Below, in pieces: positions 1 through 11,720 of a stretch of 64,000 bases of DNA. The position numbers were made by a program, and so were the translations under genes. The notes beneath the pieces were generated by a model. The model did no database searches. It saw only the letters and a program-made list of their open reading frames with translations, and had not been told where the DNA came from. The DNA is from Nereocystis luetkeana. Lineage: Eukaryota > Sar > Phaeophyceae > Laminariales > Laminariaceae. Within the stretch, counting starts at the first letter, position 1. Each line of letters opens with the position of its first letter. The stretch lies in contig JARUPZ010000017.1 of NCBI GenBank assembly GCA_031213475.1, positions 4,398,849 through 4,462,848 of the forward strand, written 5' to 3'.

Positions 1-33
1 TAAAACTTTATAAAAAAAACCACCAAGCAAAAT

Positions 34-620
34 CACCGGGATATGCAACGATCTGGTGTTGTGCCAAGAACGGCGCGATACCCCGAAAAGGCGCGTGTAG
101 TCGTCCGGCGAAGAGAGAGGGGCAAGGGAAGGCAGCCACCGAGAATAGCAGCACTGAGGGGTTCGAACAGGCCGATGGCGGCGGCCCGCAAAGCGAGGCA
201 GTCGGTAGAAAGCGGTACCATCAGCGAGACCGAGAGATCGAACCTCGGAGAGAAAAAACTACTGTAAGATGAAGCCTGTCACAAGAAGCTCTTCGCGGAG
301 CAACAACACCTGAACAAATTTCCAGGACTGCAGAAAATAGAACGTCCGTGTCTCCTTTCCCCAGCAAATATCTCTCAAGTTCGGGGTCGTCGCGCTCGTC
401 GGTGGCGCGAGACTCCGAGACGCGCGCACGGGAGAACACCCGTCGGAGCCCGGCGAGCGCGACCCTCGAGGACAGCGGTCGAAAAGCAAGCACGAAGGCA
501 GGGAAGCGAAGGCGTCCGGAGTCCCAGACAAAGTTGAAGACAAAATCGGGATTTTAGGGTTCGCCCACAGCGGCCGAGATAGCGGAGAAGGATAATATAT
601 ACAAGGCGCTTCGCTCTGGA
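34..620. repeat. GC-rich dispersed repeat, copy 1 (blocks A and B)
   Basis: Two sub-blocks are seen. Block A (about 34-270) recurs at 2692-2935; both carry 'caacgatctggt' and 'agagatcgaacctcggaga'. Block B (about 275-620) recurs twice at 3016-3960, sharing 'actccgagacgcgcgcacgg' and 'ggcgtccggagtcccagaca'. Copies differ by scattered substitutions and small indels. Open frames run through several phases on both strands, as expected for GC-rich DNA, so no coding call is made. No terminal inverted repeats or target duplications were recognised; the family is unclassified. Confidence 0.7.
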
Positions 621-2236
621 AGGAAAAAAGTACATCAAATTATGCGAAGCGCGAACAGAGGTCCACGACTGAATTTAGTTTTTTTATGGATCGTAGTTGC
701 AAACCGGCGACTAGATAATGCCAAGAGTCCCGCCGCCATGCTTCAGGAAAAAACAGCTCCGAAGTCCGCTAGGACGCCACATAATACGCTTCGCGTCGCG
801 GATGTCGTACGTACGTACATACCCCAGGTAGGGTAATACTGCTGTACATATTTTCTTATTTTGATATGCTGTATGTCTGTACTCGTATGTACGAAGAAAG
901 CGAAAGTTCAGCACGGCACAGCAGCAAAAACAATGAAAACGAAACCGAAAATTCGGAAAGAAAAAACATCCCCATCCCCTCTCGTACATAAATGTTCTGC
1001 CTGATTGGAACACCATACACCCGGTCGAAAAGAAGAAAAGAAAAAAATCGCACAGAAGAGCTTTTCTCTCAGCCTCGTACGCCGCCCGCCCCTCTCGCGA
1101 CCACCTCGCCACCGATTCGGTCCGGGTAAAGCTTTTATCACTCTGCTACAATCAGCCCCGTCGCCCGCCTCGCGTGAAGTCCGGGGCTCACCGTGGCCTC
1201 TGTTCGCCAGCTCGAGAACGTTGATGTTCAAACTGCACACCTCCTTCTTTCAACTTCAGCGTGGTCGCAAAAATAAGCACCGCTTGAACATTATTTTGCC
1301 ATCCCGAACGACCTTCATGACTCGTACATACTCTATCAAAACTCACAAACAGAAGCCAGACAAAGCCCGTTCATGCATCCCTCGTGTCTCGAGGCACACG
1401 CGACGCCTAGGCACGAAAGCGGCGACCGCGCTCCTTGCAACCCCCTTCTACCCGCCAGCACCCACTGACACCCGCGACGGTGCCGCGCTCTCCCGCGGTG
1501 CCGTACTCGGAGTACACGCACGCGCATGAAACGAAAGAAGAAAAAAGGGAGAAATGACTGAGAGTGCCAAGAGAAATGGAGAAAACAAAGAAGTGCTGGA
1601 AAGGTCCGGCAAGTAATGAAAGGAGGCGGTTTGGAAGTGGGAGCTCTGAGAGGCCAGGGATGTACCAACCGAGCACGCTCAGGGGTTGTAATCTAAGTAT
1701 GTAGTTCTATATTTACAAGGGCTCCGCATGGGCTCCGGAAAGGAAAAAATACCCCAGTGCCAAGTCGTGTGATTATTTTTAAGGAAGTTGGCAATGTACC
1801 ATTCGATCTTGTTACGAACAGGATCAGGGCACTGCCAAGTGGTGCCTGGAAAAGGAACCGCCAAGTGTCAGTTCTCAGTTTTCGTATATGTCTCACTCGA
1901 AATATAGACCAACTTTTATAGCATGTTTTTCGGACGTTATTATTATTTCTGTCTTTTTCAGTCATACTCTGAAGCCCAAAAATCAGAACCGTCTATTATT
2001 TATGGGCCAGGAAATAATCCATAATTTGGAGCTTAGTTGCTGCTGGCGGCGGCAGAGGTTTCTTGCAGGACTGAGATTGCTTTAATTTTGTTCACGATGA
2101 TAGTATACTGTAGTATTGTTGCCCTTTTGCTGCCCAGTTGCCAAGTATACAATAATCACGCCGATATCACCCCTTTCTACGGCGAGCTTTACCTACTTCC
2201 AACGGCGCTTGTGCAGAGATGACCTCTCCCGCACAC
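621..2236. other. No recognisable gene; AT-rich to mixed intergenic DNA
   Basis: No conserved protein motif, tRNA or transposon end was recognised on either strand. Longer open frames here overlap in several phases and have low-complexity or basic translations. Confidence 0.5.
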
Positions 2237-2385
2237 GAAAGCGATAGCAGCAGCAGCACGACATCAAAAATAGCAGCAACAGCAGCAGGAGTAGTAGCAG
2301 GCATCGCCGCTGCTGCATTTGGTTGCTGCAGCTGCTGCTGCTGTGCAGACCCAGCCGCAACACCAGCAGCAGCAGCAGCAGCGGT
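2237..2385. repeat. Interrupted CAG/CTG trinucleotide tract
   Basis: Clusters of CAG and its complement CTG lie on the same strand: 'cagcagcagcacg' near 2248, 'ctgctgctgctg' near 2330 and 'cagcagcagcagcagcag' near 2365. CAG and CTG arms on one strand could fold as a hairpin. All frames give Ser-, Ala-, Cys- or Leu-rich runs; none is chosen as coding. Confidence 0.7.
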
Positions 2386-2691
2386 ACGTACGGCATCGCA
2401 GCAGACAGGAACTTGCAGTATACGCCCAAATTACAGGACGCGTACTGTACGCGCATTTTCGCACTCAATCCTGAGAACAGGCAGAAATCGAGATACTGCG
2501 AGTATGATGAGCAGTATCGAACACCTACCTGATACCTGATACCTGGTACCTGATATCGGACGGCAATAGGGAACAACCCCAAAGTACTCGTACCACTGAT
2601 GACGACATGGGTAGGATTCTCAGTCTGAATCCCAAAATATTTTTCACCGGTTAAAACAGAAGACGTGCCGGGTTATAAAACACCTACACAG

Positions 2692-2935
2692 CAATCACCA
2701 GGGTAATATACAACGATCTGGTACAAAGAACGGTGCGATACCCCTAGAAGGCGCGTGCAGTCGTCCGTCGAAGAGAGAGGGGCAACGGAAGGCAGCCAAC
2801 GAGTAAGGCAAGACCGAGGTGGTCGATCAGGCCGATGGTGGCCCGCAAAGCAAGGGAGTCGGGAGAAAGCGGTAGCATCAGCAAGGCTGAGAGATCGAAC
2901 CTCGGAGAGAAAATGAGATAAGATCAAGTCTGTCA
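2692..2935. repeat. GC-rich dispersed repeat, block A copy 2
   Basis: It matches 34-270 with indels: 'caacgatctggt', 'cgaagagagaggggcaa' and 'gagatcgaacctcggagaga' are shared in the same order. It lies just upstream of the two extra block B copies, so the A-B order of copy 1 is preserved. Confidence 0.7.
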
Positions 2936-3015
2936 CGTGTACAGCAGTATACCAGGTAAAATAATAAGCTTTTATAGATCTCGCACCCAAGAATACATGA
3001 GACTGTCAATACGTA

Positions 3016-3960
3016 GTAGGTCTCGCACACGAAACGGGACTGTCAGCGCGTACCAATAAGAAATCCTCCGAACAAATTATGAACCCTTCATTCAATCCGT
3101 TCAGATCCTGAGTACACGAGTGACACGCATGCCACCCTTGGGACCTTTTTAGAACAATACCAAAATAATTTTCCAGGACCACAGAAAATACAAGCTCCGT
3201 GTGTCCTCTCCGCAGCAAATATCCCTCGAGTTCGGGGTCGCCGCGCTCGTCGGCGGCGTGAGACTCCGAGACGCGCGCACGGGAGAACACCCGTTGGAGG
3301 CCCGGCGAGCGTAACCCTCGAGGAAAGCGGCCGAAAAAGCTAGCACGAAGGTAGTAGAACCGTTCAATCGCGGTAGAAAAAGCAAGAATGAAGGCAGGGA
3401 AGCGAAGGCGTCCGGAGTCCCAAACAAAGTTCAAGACTAAATCGGACGCGAAGGCTTCGCTCAAACTGGAGATAGAAGCTCCGTGTCTCCTCACCGTAGC
3501 AAGTATTCTATCGAGTTCGTGGTCGAAAACGGGACTGCCGGTTTGAACCAATAAAAAATCCTCCGAACAAATTGTGAACCCTTCAATCGTTCAGATCCTG
3601 AGTACACGAGTGACACGCATGCCGCCCTTTGGGACCGTTTTAGAACAATAGTAGGGGAAAAAGTCTCCCGGACCATAGAAAATAGAAGCTCCGTTCCTGT
3701 GTCCTCTCCGCAGCAAACGCCCCTCGAGCTCGGGGTCGCCGCGCTCGTCGGCGGCGCGAGACTCCGAGACGCGCGCACGGGAGAACACCCGTCGGAGCCC
3801 TGCGAGCGCGACCCCCGAGGAAAGCGGTCGAAAAAGCAAGCACGAAGGCAGGGAAGCGAAGGCGTCCGGAGTCCCAGACAAAGTTGAAGACAAAATCGGG
3901 ATTTTAGGCTTCGCTCACAGCAGCCGAGAAGGCGGAGAAGAAAAATATACTCCGGAGTAT
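3016..3960. repeat. Tandem duplication of block B with extended left flank
   Basis: Two direct copies, about 3016-3510 and 3511-3960, share 'gatcctgagtacacgagtga', then 'gacacgcatgcc', then the block B core with 'gagacgcgcgcacgggagaa'. Each copy is roughly 450-500 bp. The second copy ends with the same sequence that ends copy 1 of the family near 560-600 ('acaaaatcgggattttag'). Confidence 0.75.
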
Positions 3961-5793
3961 ATATTTATTTGTGTCAGATAGTAAAGACTGCTGACTGCTT
4001 GGGACCGAGGACAAGCATACCAGGTACGAGTGTCACTCCATCTACAGCAGCAGTCCCTCCGTGGTCAAGCTAGAATACTCTCGGCATGAAGTCTGCACTC
4101 AACCCTGCACCACAAGAACCCAACGCTGCTGCTAAACACATCGTGCATCACGAGTCGACGGCCGGCGGCCGTCAAGGCCGCCGGTGTACCCCCTTGTCCC
4201 TTTTTGTATACCAGGTACCTGGTACCTGGTAGGTAGCTGGTCATTACGAATACAGCGGTATCATTCATGGTACCAGGTATCAGATAGGCTGCTCTGTTAA
4301 TTTGTCATTGCGGGCAAGCGGCTGGCAAGCCTTGAGCTACGATTGATTCTTGACTTTGCAGCAGTGCAGAACACCCGACAAGAGACAGGAAAGCTGGTCC
4401 AGGCTGGGTGTCTTACTGGGGGACGGGTGTTTTCTTTACTGCCTTTTTTTTGTATATAACGGCGTGTGGATCAAGTCTGGATTTCTTATTTGTACGAGTG
4501 TCGATCTCAGTAGCCTGCCTTTCTCAGTTTCTGATTGGGCGTTTTGGTGTTCGGTGTCCTACATCTACACTACCTCTCTGCGTATGTCGATCCATCTCTC
4601 AAACCATATTCCCGCTGCTACAAAGTTGGCCGGCTTATCAGCTACCTGGCATGGCGGCAATGGCTGGTGCACCAGGCACCATATACTATGCACACTGGTG
4701 CTTTCATAGCCTTGCCTCTGATCCCCTTGCGGCAAACCTCTGGGGGCACCGAGGGACCGCAACGTGTGTGCATACCCTTTTACGATAGACTCGGCTACTC
4801 AGATTTCTGGCAGTGCTTGCTGCTAACCACACGCAGGTGTACTCACAGGAAAACAACCAGGTAGAAATGCGCCACCGCAGCAGGTCGTGGCACGGCTCCT
4901 CCCAAGTCTAAGGCTGTCTTTCGGTACGGGGTGGGCTCCTTGTGAGAGGAACGGAAAGACAAGAAGACGATGGACAATGGCGGGGTTGAAACGTTAGGAA
5001 CCCCGTATCATACATTCCTGGAAATTCTCATAGGGCAGATCGCACATCGCATACAAAAAGAAAACGGCAGTCTCACGTCTATTATAGGTCGTTCGCGCAC
5101 CCTGTGACCCCGTGGCATATGAAGTCGATCTTCACCTTAGCTCAGCAGCAGCACGCTACCTGAACTTTGGCGGCTGCTGGTGTGGTGTTGGAGGATGCAA
5201 AAGTTTACCGCGCCAGTGGCGCTATCCCGGAGCCTCGGGATCCAAAATGCGGCGGAATTACTAATATTGTACAACAAGAATACCAGTACCAGTACAAGTA
5301 CTCCGGTACTCCGGTACTCACCAGACAGACCACCACTCAGTCAACCAGCCAACAAATCAACTTACAACTACCAGGCACCGGTCATCAGAAGAGCAGCAGA
5401 ACCAGCCGTCAATCCGTGGGCCGAAGTAGTGCCGTCTAGTTTACATCAGACTGCTGAACGGGTCGAGCGTGTAGCGTTCTGTACTCGTAGTACCTGGTAC
5501 ACACGTATCACGCTGCCCGCGTGTCATACACCTGGCCACCTGTCGCGTGCCATACACCTACCTGGCCACCTGGCGCTACGTATGATACAATCACATATCA
5601 AAATCTCCTACAACAAGCAACCCGGACTCCCGGCTTATTTCATGCAGCTGAATTCTGTGTGGCCGATGCTGGGAGGCCCCATTGCAATCTGGGAGAAAGG
5701 ACCTTTATTAACGGGTAGGTTGGTAGGCTGTTCAGGTATTTTGGTTCCTGTTGGGATCAAGGTACGGCCGAAGACCCAACCCAGCCCCCGACT
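3961..5793. other. No recognisable gene; palindromic ACCTGGTA-type motifs
   Basis: No conserved coding signal. Short palindromic strings such as 'taccaggtacctggtacc' (near 4205) and 'gtacctggtac' (near 5490) are frequent. Open frames of 60-200 codons lack recognisable domains. Confidence 0.5.
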
Positions 5794-5816
5794 CTAACCC
5801 TAACCCTAAACCCTAG
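5794..5816. repeat. Short interstitial telomere-like repeat
   Basis: Two units of CCCTAA are followed by CCCTAAA ('aaccctaaccctaaaccc'), next to C-rich degenerate units ('ccagcccccgac', 'agccccgacccc'). It is too short to be a telomere and is more likely a repair scar or chance array. Confidence 0.5.
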
Positions 5817-7866
5817 CCCCGACCCCAAACCAGATTGCAAAATCTACTCGATGCTGTTCTCGCCAATCGACATATAATTTCCACACTTTTCGCCTCTGAA
5901 GCCCAACCATGTACGGGTCTCCTGGGTGGGATCGCCTGATTGCCCTGTATCCTAGCGGCGCAACAGGCCGACGGGCACAGTACTCATGTATGTTGCCGTA
6001 GTGTAGCTCGACGCTCCCGAGACGTCGGTCAAGTGACGATGTCTGTGTCCTCTCGGCAGCATGCCCACGAGGAGGATATTATACCCTGTACAGAAGCAGA
6101 GGGTATACAAGGCATCTGCAACTGCTGTGGGGGGTCAGGCTCGAGTCAATTTGGCGCCCACAGGCTCAAAGTCATAATTTACGTTCCCTCAGGTGGTATT
6201 ACCATCTACTGTACTCGTATTTATTCTCAGTTTGTAGAACTGTGTCTCTGTTTCGGTAATTAATTGCAAGCTTGTATGTCTGTCTGCCTGTCTGTCTGTT
6301 CGCATGGCCTAGTTTTTCAAACACTTTCCAATGGTCGATATATAAGGTCGTACGGCGTATTCGACCCTTACGGACCTTATTATATACTAAAACATACCAT
6401 ACCACCAGGTAAATTTAGCCATATAATGTATCCACGACAGCGTACCATCGTACCATACCGCCAACGTACCTCACCACATACTGCGCTTTTCCCGTATCAT
6501 ACCGCCAATAATACCATACAACATACGGTGTTTTTCCCATATACCGTACCACCAACATATCCCATATTCCATACCGCGTTGTTTTCAACATGGTATATCA
6601 AACCGTAGTACCATCATCATACTAGGTACCATATTATACCAGCTACGATATCATCAGATCAAGTACACAATAATTGCATAAGTTGAAGGTGCAATGTGAT
6701 GAGGTGATGAGTTGACGGCAGCACCGCTGGTAAAAGGTTATGATTGTAGAAGTTCCCTATCAGGCGCCAGTCTCTGGATCGGTCCCTTTTCTTATCCGGG
6801 GTAGGCGTCGACGGCTTCGGTTGGTTATTATAGGCGTATTTGTTGCTGACTTTAAACTGTGTTTATGGCACCTGATGCGATTTTTTCGAGAGTTTTGTTT
6901 TTTTTAGTGTTAAAGGGGCAGGAGATCCCACAGGAGTTTACGCGGGCGTAGGCGTTCCGGCAAAAACATCCAAACGAATATGAAATAAAGGAAGGGATTT
7001 ACCAACAAGATCCGATGTTTTTCCACTTTTCGAAAACAGTTATCCAAATAACCAAGAATCCAGGATTTTTAGACTTGCTTTGGCCATTTTTTAAGGCCAA
7101 TACAGTGGGCGCCCGCAGTCGTAGGAAACATTACGTCAAGAGAAAACGACTCAAAGATTGGCACGAGCAACAGAAGAAATGGGTTAAGAGGCGCAGCCCA
7201 GCAGTGGGATTAACTCTAAATCAAACACTATAGAGTTATGTTACGGTAAAAACAAAAGACATTGAGCCTGGACACCACATTGAGATTTCCTAACACCGGG
7301 CGCCCACTGGAATGTACTACAGATTGGAAGGTCTCCGTACACATGCTTTTTAGATATAATGTAGGGCCAGAAAACTTTAATTTACATCGGCTGTATCATC
7401 GTTGATGTGGCCATGGCACTAGACCACCTGCCGGCGAGTGGAATGTTGTGACATTTTCGGGTTGTTGGCTCGCAACGTCGATTGCCGCAACGTCGATTGC
7501 ACGAGGACACCTCGTGAGGCGTTTCTGGGTACCCTCACATACCGCATCGGGAGCGTACTTCACCCTTTGCGGGCTGGGCTTGCTTGTGAGGAGCTGCACC
7601 TGTCTGCAAGCGAGTGCAAACGTTAAGTTGGGCTTGTTCCTCGTTTCGTTTTGTGCCTTCCAAAAATCGACCGATGTCGACCTCTGCTGCACCCCAAAGA
7701 GTCGATGTGCAGACCTCCGTCGATAACCTGGGCACGGCTGATGTCGAGATAATCGCAGGGTGCTGCTGATGATCAGGCACTAAGTCATACATCTGCTATG
7801 TGCTCTTAGACATGGACCAGCCAAATTCCTGGATGAATCGTGGCAACCTAGAGGCGGAAACTATAC
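5817..7866. other. No recognisable gene; degenerate 'accgccaa/accaccag' repeats
   Basis: Between about 6390 and 6650 there are loosely repeated units built on 'taccatacc' and 'accgccaa', a diffuse minisatellite. The ATG-started frame at 7015-7233 (72 codons, basic) has no recognised domain and is not called. Confidence 0.45.
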
Positions 7867-7868
7867 TA

Positions 7869-7973
7869 TTACGGGGGACCATAGTAAACAGGACCTACGG
7901 TATACACAAAAAACTAGATATTTACCTACCTTTACTAACAATATTTGGTCCTATTTACTATGGTCCCCCGAAA
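7869..7973. mobile_element. MITE family A, copy 1
   Basis: A 105-bp element has terminal inverted repeats: it begins TTACGGGGGACCATAGT and ends with the near-complement ACTATGGTCCCCCGAAA, flanked by TA on both sides. The inner TIR also pairs (aGGACC at left, GGTCCT at right). The 3' terminus differs from the family consensus (CCCCCGTAA) at one base. The interior is AT-rich and non-coding, so the element is non-autonomous. TA target duplication is typical of Tc1/mariner-like and some other cut-and-paste transposons. Confidence 0.85.
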
Positions 7974-7992
7974 TAGCTACTATCACGTCCTA

Positions 7993-8097
7993 TTACGGGG
8001 GAGAGTAGTAAATAGGACCTACGGTACACACAAAAACATATATATTTCGCTATTTTTACTAACAAGATTTGGTCCTATTTACTATGGCCCCCCGTGA
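7993..8097. mobile_element. MITE family A, copy 2
   Basis: This copy has the same length (105 bp) and the same TIRs as the one 20 bp upstream: TTACGGGGGA at left and CCCCCGTGA at right, flanked by TA. Both copies have the same orientation by interior sequence ('acctacggtayaca' near the left end). Confidence 0.85.
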
Positions 8098-8099
8098 TA

Positions 8100-10139
8100 G
8101 CCTAAAAACATGTACCTGGTATATAATAGAGCCACTTAGGAACCTGGGGGTGGCGGATGGATAGGATCTCCCGAGACCTTCATATTCTTTTTTAATGTGA
8201 GCCCATACTACAGTAGACGGGTAGTGAGAAACAGGAAAGCCTCGCGAGCATTTCGTGACAACGAACTATTATTTGAACGATGAAAATATATGAATCGCAA
8301 TGATGTGTTTGCCATAGGAAACAAACAAGCCCGGAAACACCAGGGAGTGTTGGTGTGGCGATAACACAGATACTCATGCCCGTGTGCATGTCGTGCGGGG
8401 CTACCATTGTGCCGTGCGCGCGGGTATCTTGTCGGCCCTGAAATTGGGATGATATCACGCTTGCTTGTGTTTGCGACAGGCGTATGTATTGAGTACAAAC
8501 TTTTAGTGCGAAGTCGTTCGCCGTTTCTTCCGGCGCAGCAAAGACAAGACCGGCGGACGCCGACGGTGACGCCGTCTACCAAGCTAACGAACGAGCGATT
8601 GGGCGCCCGGGTGGTACGCCGACGATGACGACGTCTACCAAAGCTAACGAACGAGCGATTGAGCGCCCGGGCGGCCGGCGATCGACAAAGACGGCCTAAG
8701 AGCGATCGACGAAGGCGGTCTTAGGCCGCCAATAGGTTGCCGAACGAATGGAAGATCGACGGTAGGGGGGCGACGCGAGCGGCGATGGCCATGAATGCAG
8801 CCCCCGCTTACACTCTGTGATATGAGTCTCAAACAGAGCCCATATATCTCTACCAAAGAGGTATCAGGTGTACGTTACAGCAGCCGAAGAAGTGATGCCA
8901 ATGAGTTACCGACCAAGTTGGTGGCGACTCGTTTTGACAATGATGAGTTTGTGCGGTAATCCGTTCATCACGGCGGCGAGGCAAGGCGTAAAGAGGGCAC
9001 CCTTGGGGAAAGGCGGCAAGCAGATAGTCAGAAAACCGTTGACCGGCGTTGCTAAACGGGATGCACAAAGAGCGTTCCGTCACGGGCGGGTGGAGGGAAG
9101 GGTGGCGTGGATAGATCAGTCGGAGTGTTGTTTTCTAATGTTGCGGGGGTCGGAACTGATTGCCGGGGAGAAACGGGTATTCCACAACGTCCACCTGGTG
9201 CTGTTCACGCAGGGGGGACGTGGCGTTTGTCAGAGCAAATGAGAAGTTGGGGTGGGTAAGAGGCAGTAAGGTAACTCGAGGTAGAGGTGAAAACCAGGGG
9301 GTCAAAGAGATTCCAAGGGAGGAAGGGGGCTGTCCTGGAAACCACATGGTCAGGGATAGGAGGGTAAGATGGAGGGAGGGGGGGCAGCGGGTTGGTTGGA
9401 GCTTTTTAGCACGTACAGTGACGGAGCGTTGACGGGTAAGCCCCCTTTGACGTCCTATTGGGGAACGGAAACGGAGAGGGTATTAAGCACAGGAAAGACA
9501 ACCCAAAACTTGAGGAATATAATTGTAAGTGTAGGATAAATGCATGGAGGCACGAAAGGAGGGGAACGGGGGCGAGGCTGAGGCCTTAAATCTGGCGCTA
9601 TACACGGAGAGAATAGCGGGGGCAACACGACCGGCGGCGAAACTAGTGGCAGGAAAGACGGTCGCCAGGCGCAATTGTGGTGTACGATTGGGCTAGCATG
9701 GAGAACCCGGTATGTGGATCCCATGGATGTTGGAGGACGGGCAGGGGCCGGCGAATAAGGGCATTGCCGGCACGCATGCGGAGCCCTTGTGTACTACTGT
9801 AACACCTGACAATATACACCGCTCTCACAATACATTTCTGGCAATAGCAGTCCTAACCGTTGCTTTCATTCCGAACATGTTCTCGTTCAATGGGCATGAC
9901 CGCTGGTCGCATTATCTTTCTGGCACCTGGGGCGTTACGAGATTCCATGCCGGATGGTGCTAGAAGTAGCCCTAGCGACAAACCCACATAACACTGTACA
10001 ACAAGATGACGCGTCGGATACACGATGACGTCGCATTGCCAGTATGTACATTATGCAGAAAAGGGGCCTGGTTTGAAGGTTTGAAGAAATCCCAGAATAT
10101 CTCTAAAAACCAGCTAGACCTTATCCCACATTTCTAACC
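8100..10139. other. No confidently recognised gene
   Basis: The ATG-type frames at 8868-9242 and 9160-9432 (plus strand) overlap, and their translations could be one degraded coding sequence with a frameshift near 9215, but no family was recognised. The rest has no visible features apart from the tandem repeat at 8553-8676. Confidence 0.4.
8553..8676. repeat. Two-copy tandem repeat of about 63 bp
   Basis: Both units carry 'agctaacgaacgagcgattg' and 'gcgcccggg', spaced about 63 bp apart. The unit is followed by related 'gcgatcgac' strings near 8680-8710. Confidence 0.7.
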
Positions 10140-10686
10140 GTGAAGCTATAAACCGCACAGCTAACCCCGAAACGGACACCCCTCCAGAGTGATGACCTCC
10201 AAGGCATGACCCTTCGGCGTTTAGACGTGCCCATGAACTTGTATGATCTTCCGGTGCGTGGCGAATCACCGGTGATGAACCCGTTTACGTGGCCGCCCCC
10301 CTGCCACCTTTGTTGCCATCCGGATGTGTGCTTGCGGCAAAGCAATCTCCACAGCAGCAGTGCGCACGACGAGTCCGTCCTCGAGGGCGGCGTAACCGAG
10401 GCGGTGGGTAAGCCGTCCGCCGTTATAAAGTCTTTACCGAAGTTGCTCTCTATGGTACAATCGGTGACGAGATCGTTTAGGGGCCACCCCGCGGGCGTCG
10501 CCGTTGTCGTCAAAGTGCAGACTTGAACCAGGGGAAGACGAGGAACGATAAAATTCCTTACTGCAATCCATCTCCACAGCAGTAGCGCGCGCGACAAACT
10601 TGTCCTACAGGGGTGCGTGACTGAAGCAGCGGGTAAGATTCTTCCCATCAATTCCCCACTTAGGCTGTTACAGGCAACCCGACGCC
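10140..10686 (-). pseudogene. Decayed C-terminal/3' module of an EsV-1-7 gene
   Basis: Read on the minus strand, this segment matches the last about 230 bases of the intact longer EsV-1-7 gene at 37594-39117. Shared landmarks are 'actgctgctgtgga', the 'ggttcaagtctgcactttga' position against 'ggcccaaagacacaccttga', and the codons for R-H-R-L-Y near the end. The reading frame is broken by stops and shifts. The module is present twice in tandem: 'gcttacccac' and 'cttacccgctg' each start a copy, about 230 bp apart. It follows directly on the stop of the short gene at 10687, so this gene probably once read through into it. Confidence 0.6.
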
Positions 10687-11520
10687 TCACACAGCGCCCC
10701 GATGCACGCTCGTCGTCATCCTTTCCGAGATTTCCATCTTTACCCCGACGCATACGGTGGGCTCACCGTCGGCTGGTTCACGCCGAGCAGCTCCGACAGC
10801 CAAGCCCGAGTCATTCGGTGAACGCCTGATGCAGGCGCCAATCGCGCCTTCCTCAGCACGCAGCTTGCAGTTCCTCTGCTTTTTGCTCTCGCACTTCCAG
10901 CTCGGTCGCACCGTGCAGGAGTCGTATAGCCGCCCCGGGCTACGGACGCCCACCATGCCGTCCTTAGCATGCAGTTTGCAGTATATCGCCGGCCGGCTCC
11001 CCTCGAAATTGTAGCTCGGTACTTTTTTGCAGGACTCGTGTAAGCATTCCCTGCGGTTGACGCCCACCATCCCATTCTCGGCATGTGTCTTGCAGTACAC
11101 TGCGGGCTTGCTTCCCTCGAAATTAAAGCTCGGTACCTTCGCGCAGAGCTCATGTAAACACCGCCGAGTGTTGACGTCCACCATGGTATCCTTGGCATGA
11201 AGCTTGCAGTACACCGCCGGCTTACTGCCGCCGAAGTTGAAGGTCGGCCGCGTTGTGCAAGGCTTGCGCAAGCACCGAGGGCTGCGGACGTCCACCATGC
11301 CGTCTTCGGCATGCAGCTTGCAGAACACCGCCGGCTTGCTTCCCTCGAAATTGAAATTCGGTACCTTCGGGCAGGAGCCATGCACACACCGCCTCTTGTG
11401 GACGTCAATCATGCCGTCTTCGGCATGCTTGCTGCAATAGGCCGCCGGCCTGCTTCCTTTGAAATTGAAGGTCGCTTGCCTTGGACATTTCTGGCACGGG
11501 CGTCGTCCCATTTTCACCAT
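10687..11520 (-). CDS. EsV-1-7 repeat protein, short paralog (277 aa)
   Basis: This is a Cys/His-repeat protein of the EsV-1-7 class. The first ATG in frame is at 11520; the codon at 11607 that opens the frame is GTG. A second ATG at 11511 aligns with the start of the longer paralog. From that start there is a short first unit (C-x2-C-x16-C-x2-H), four canonical units (C-x4-C-x16-C-x2-H, period 38 residues, linkers like HAEDGMVDV), then a degenerate sixth unit in which the first Cys and the final His are Arg. The central block reads like SFNFEGSKPAVYC. The Cys3His spacing suggests metal binding, which is inferred, not shown. In Ectocarpus the family includes IMMEDIATE UPRIGHT, a regulator of early development; other members are uncharacterised. 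The C-terminus stops early compared with the paralog and its remnants continue at 10140-10686. Introns cannot be excluded. Confidence 0.8.
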   Translation of the reverse strand: MVKMGRRPCQKCPRQATFNFKGSRPAAYCSKHAEDGMIDVHKRRCVHGSCPKVPNFNFEGSKPAVFCKLHAEDGMVDVRSPRCLRKPCTTRPTFNFGGSKPAVYCKLHAKDTMVDVNTRRCLHELCAKVPSFNFEGSKPAVYCKTHAENGMVGVNRRECLHESCKKVPSYNFEGSRPAIYCKLHAKDGMVGVRSPGRLYDSCTVRPSWKCESKKQRNCKLRAEEGAIGACIRRSPNDSGLAVGAARREPADGEPTVCVGVKMEISERMTTSVHRGAV

Positions 11521-11720
11521 CGGCTTTATAATGCCATGAATTCCGCCAGAGAAATGCCCCCCGAGAAACGCCTTCCGTTGTGCAGGCGGGGTCGGCGAAC
11601 AAGGCACACACCTGTCGTTGTTCGAGAAACCGGCATTGGCAGAGAAATCTAACGGTCGATCAAACGTGCAAGTTCACGCCGCATCGCATGTCGCTGTCGT
11701 TGATGGAATGTACGCACCGG
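11521..11720 (-). promoter_or_regulatory. Upstream region conserved with the paralogous EsV-1-7 gene
   Basis: Sequence upstream of the start matches the upstream region of the gene at 37594-39117 (39118-39330). Both carry 'cacctgtcgt' followed by 'ttcgag' and 'ttggcag', then 'acttcac/gttcac' and a 'gtgccgc' block. This is homology from duplication; it may include the promoter or 5' UTR, but no element is proven. A TATAAA at 11525-11530 (minus strand) lies too close to the ATG to be its TATA box. Confidence 0.4.

Noticed and set aside
221-638. Several 60-95-codon frames in the GC-rich block
   Set aside because: They overlap in many phases on both strands and recur with the repeat; stop codons are simply rare in this composition.
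5794-5816. Chromosome end
   Set aside because: Only about three telomere-like units, with unique sequence continuing for 58 kb on one side and nearly 6 kb on the other.
10121-10753. 210-codon minus-strand frame below the short EsV-1-7 gene
   Set aside because: Its phase does not match the homologous C-terminal module of the longer gene; the correct phase is broken.
10740-11408. 222-codon minus-strand frame in a second phase over the short EsV-1-7 gene
   Set aside because: Alternative phase of the Cys/His repeat region; the Cys/His spacing exists only in the chosen frame.
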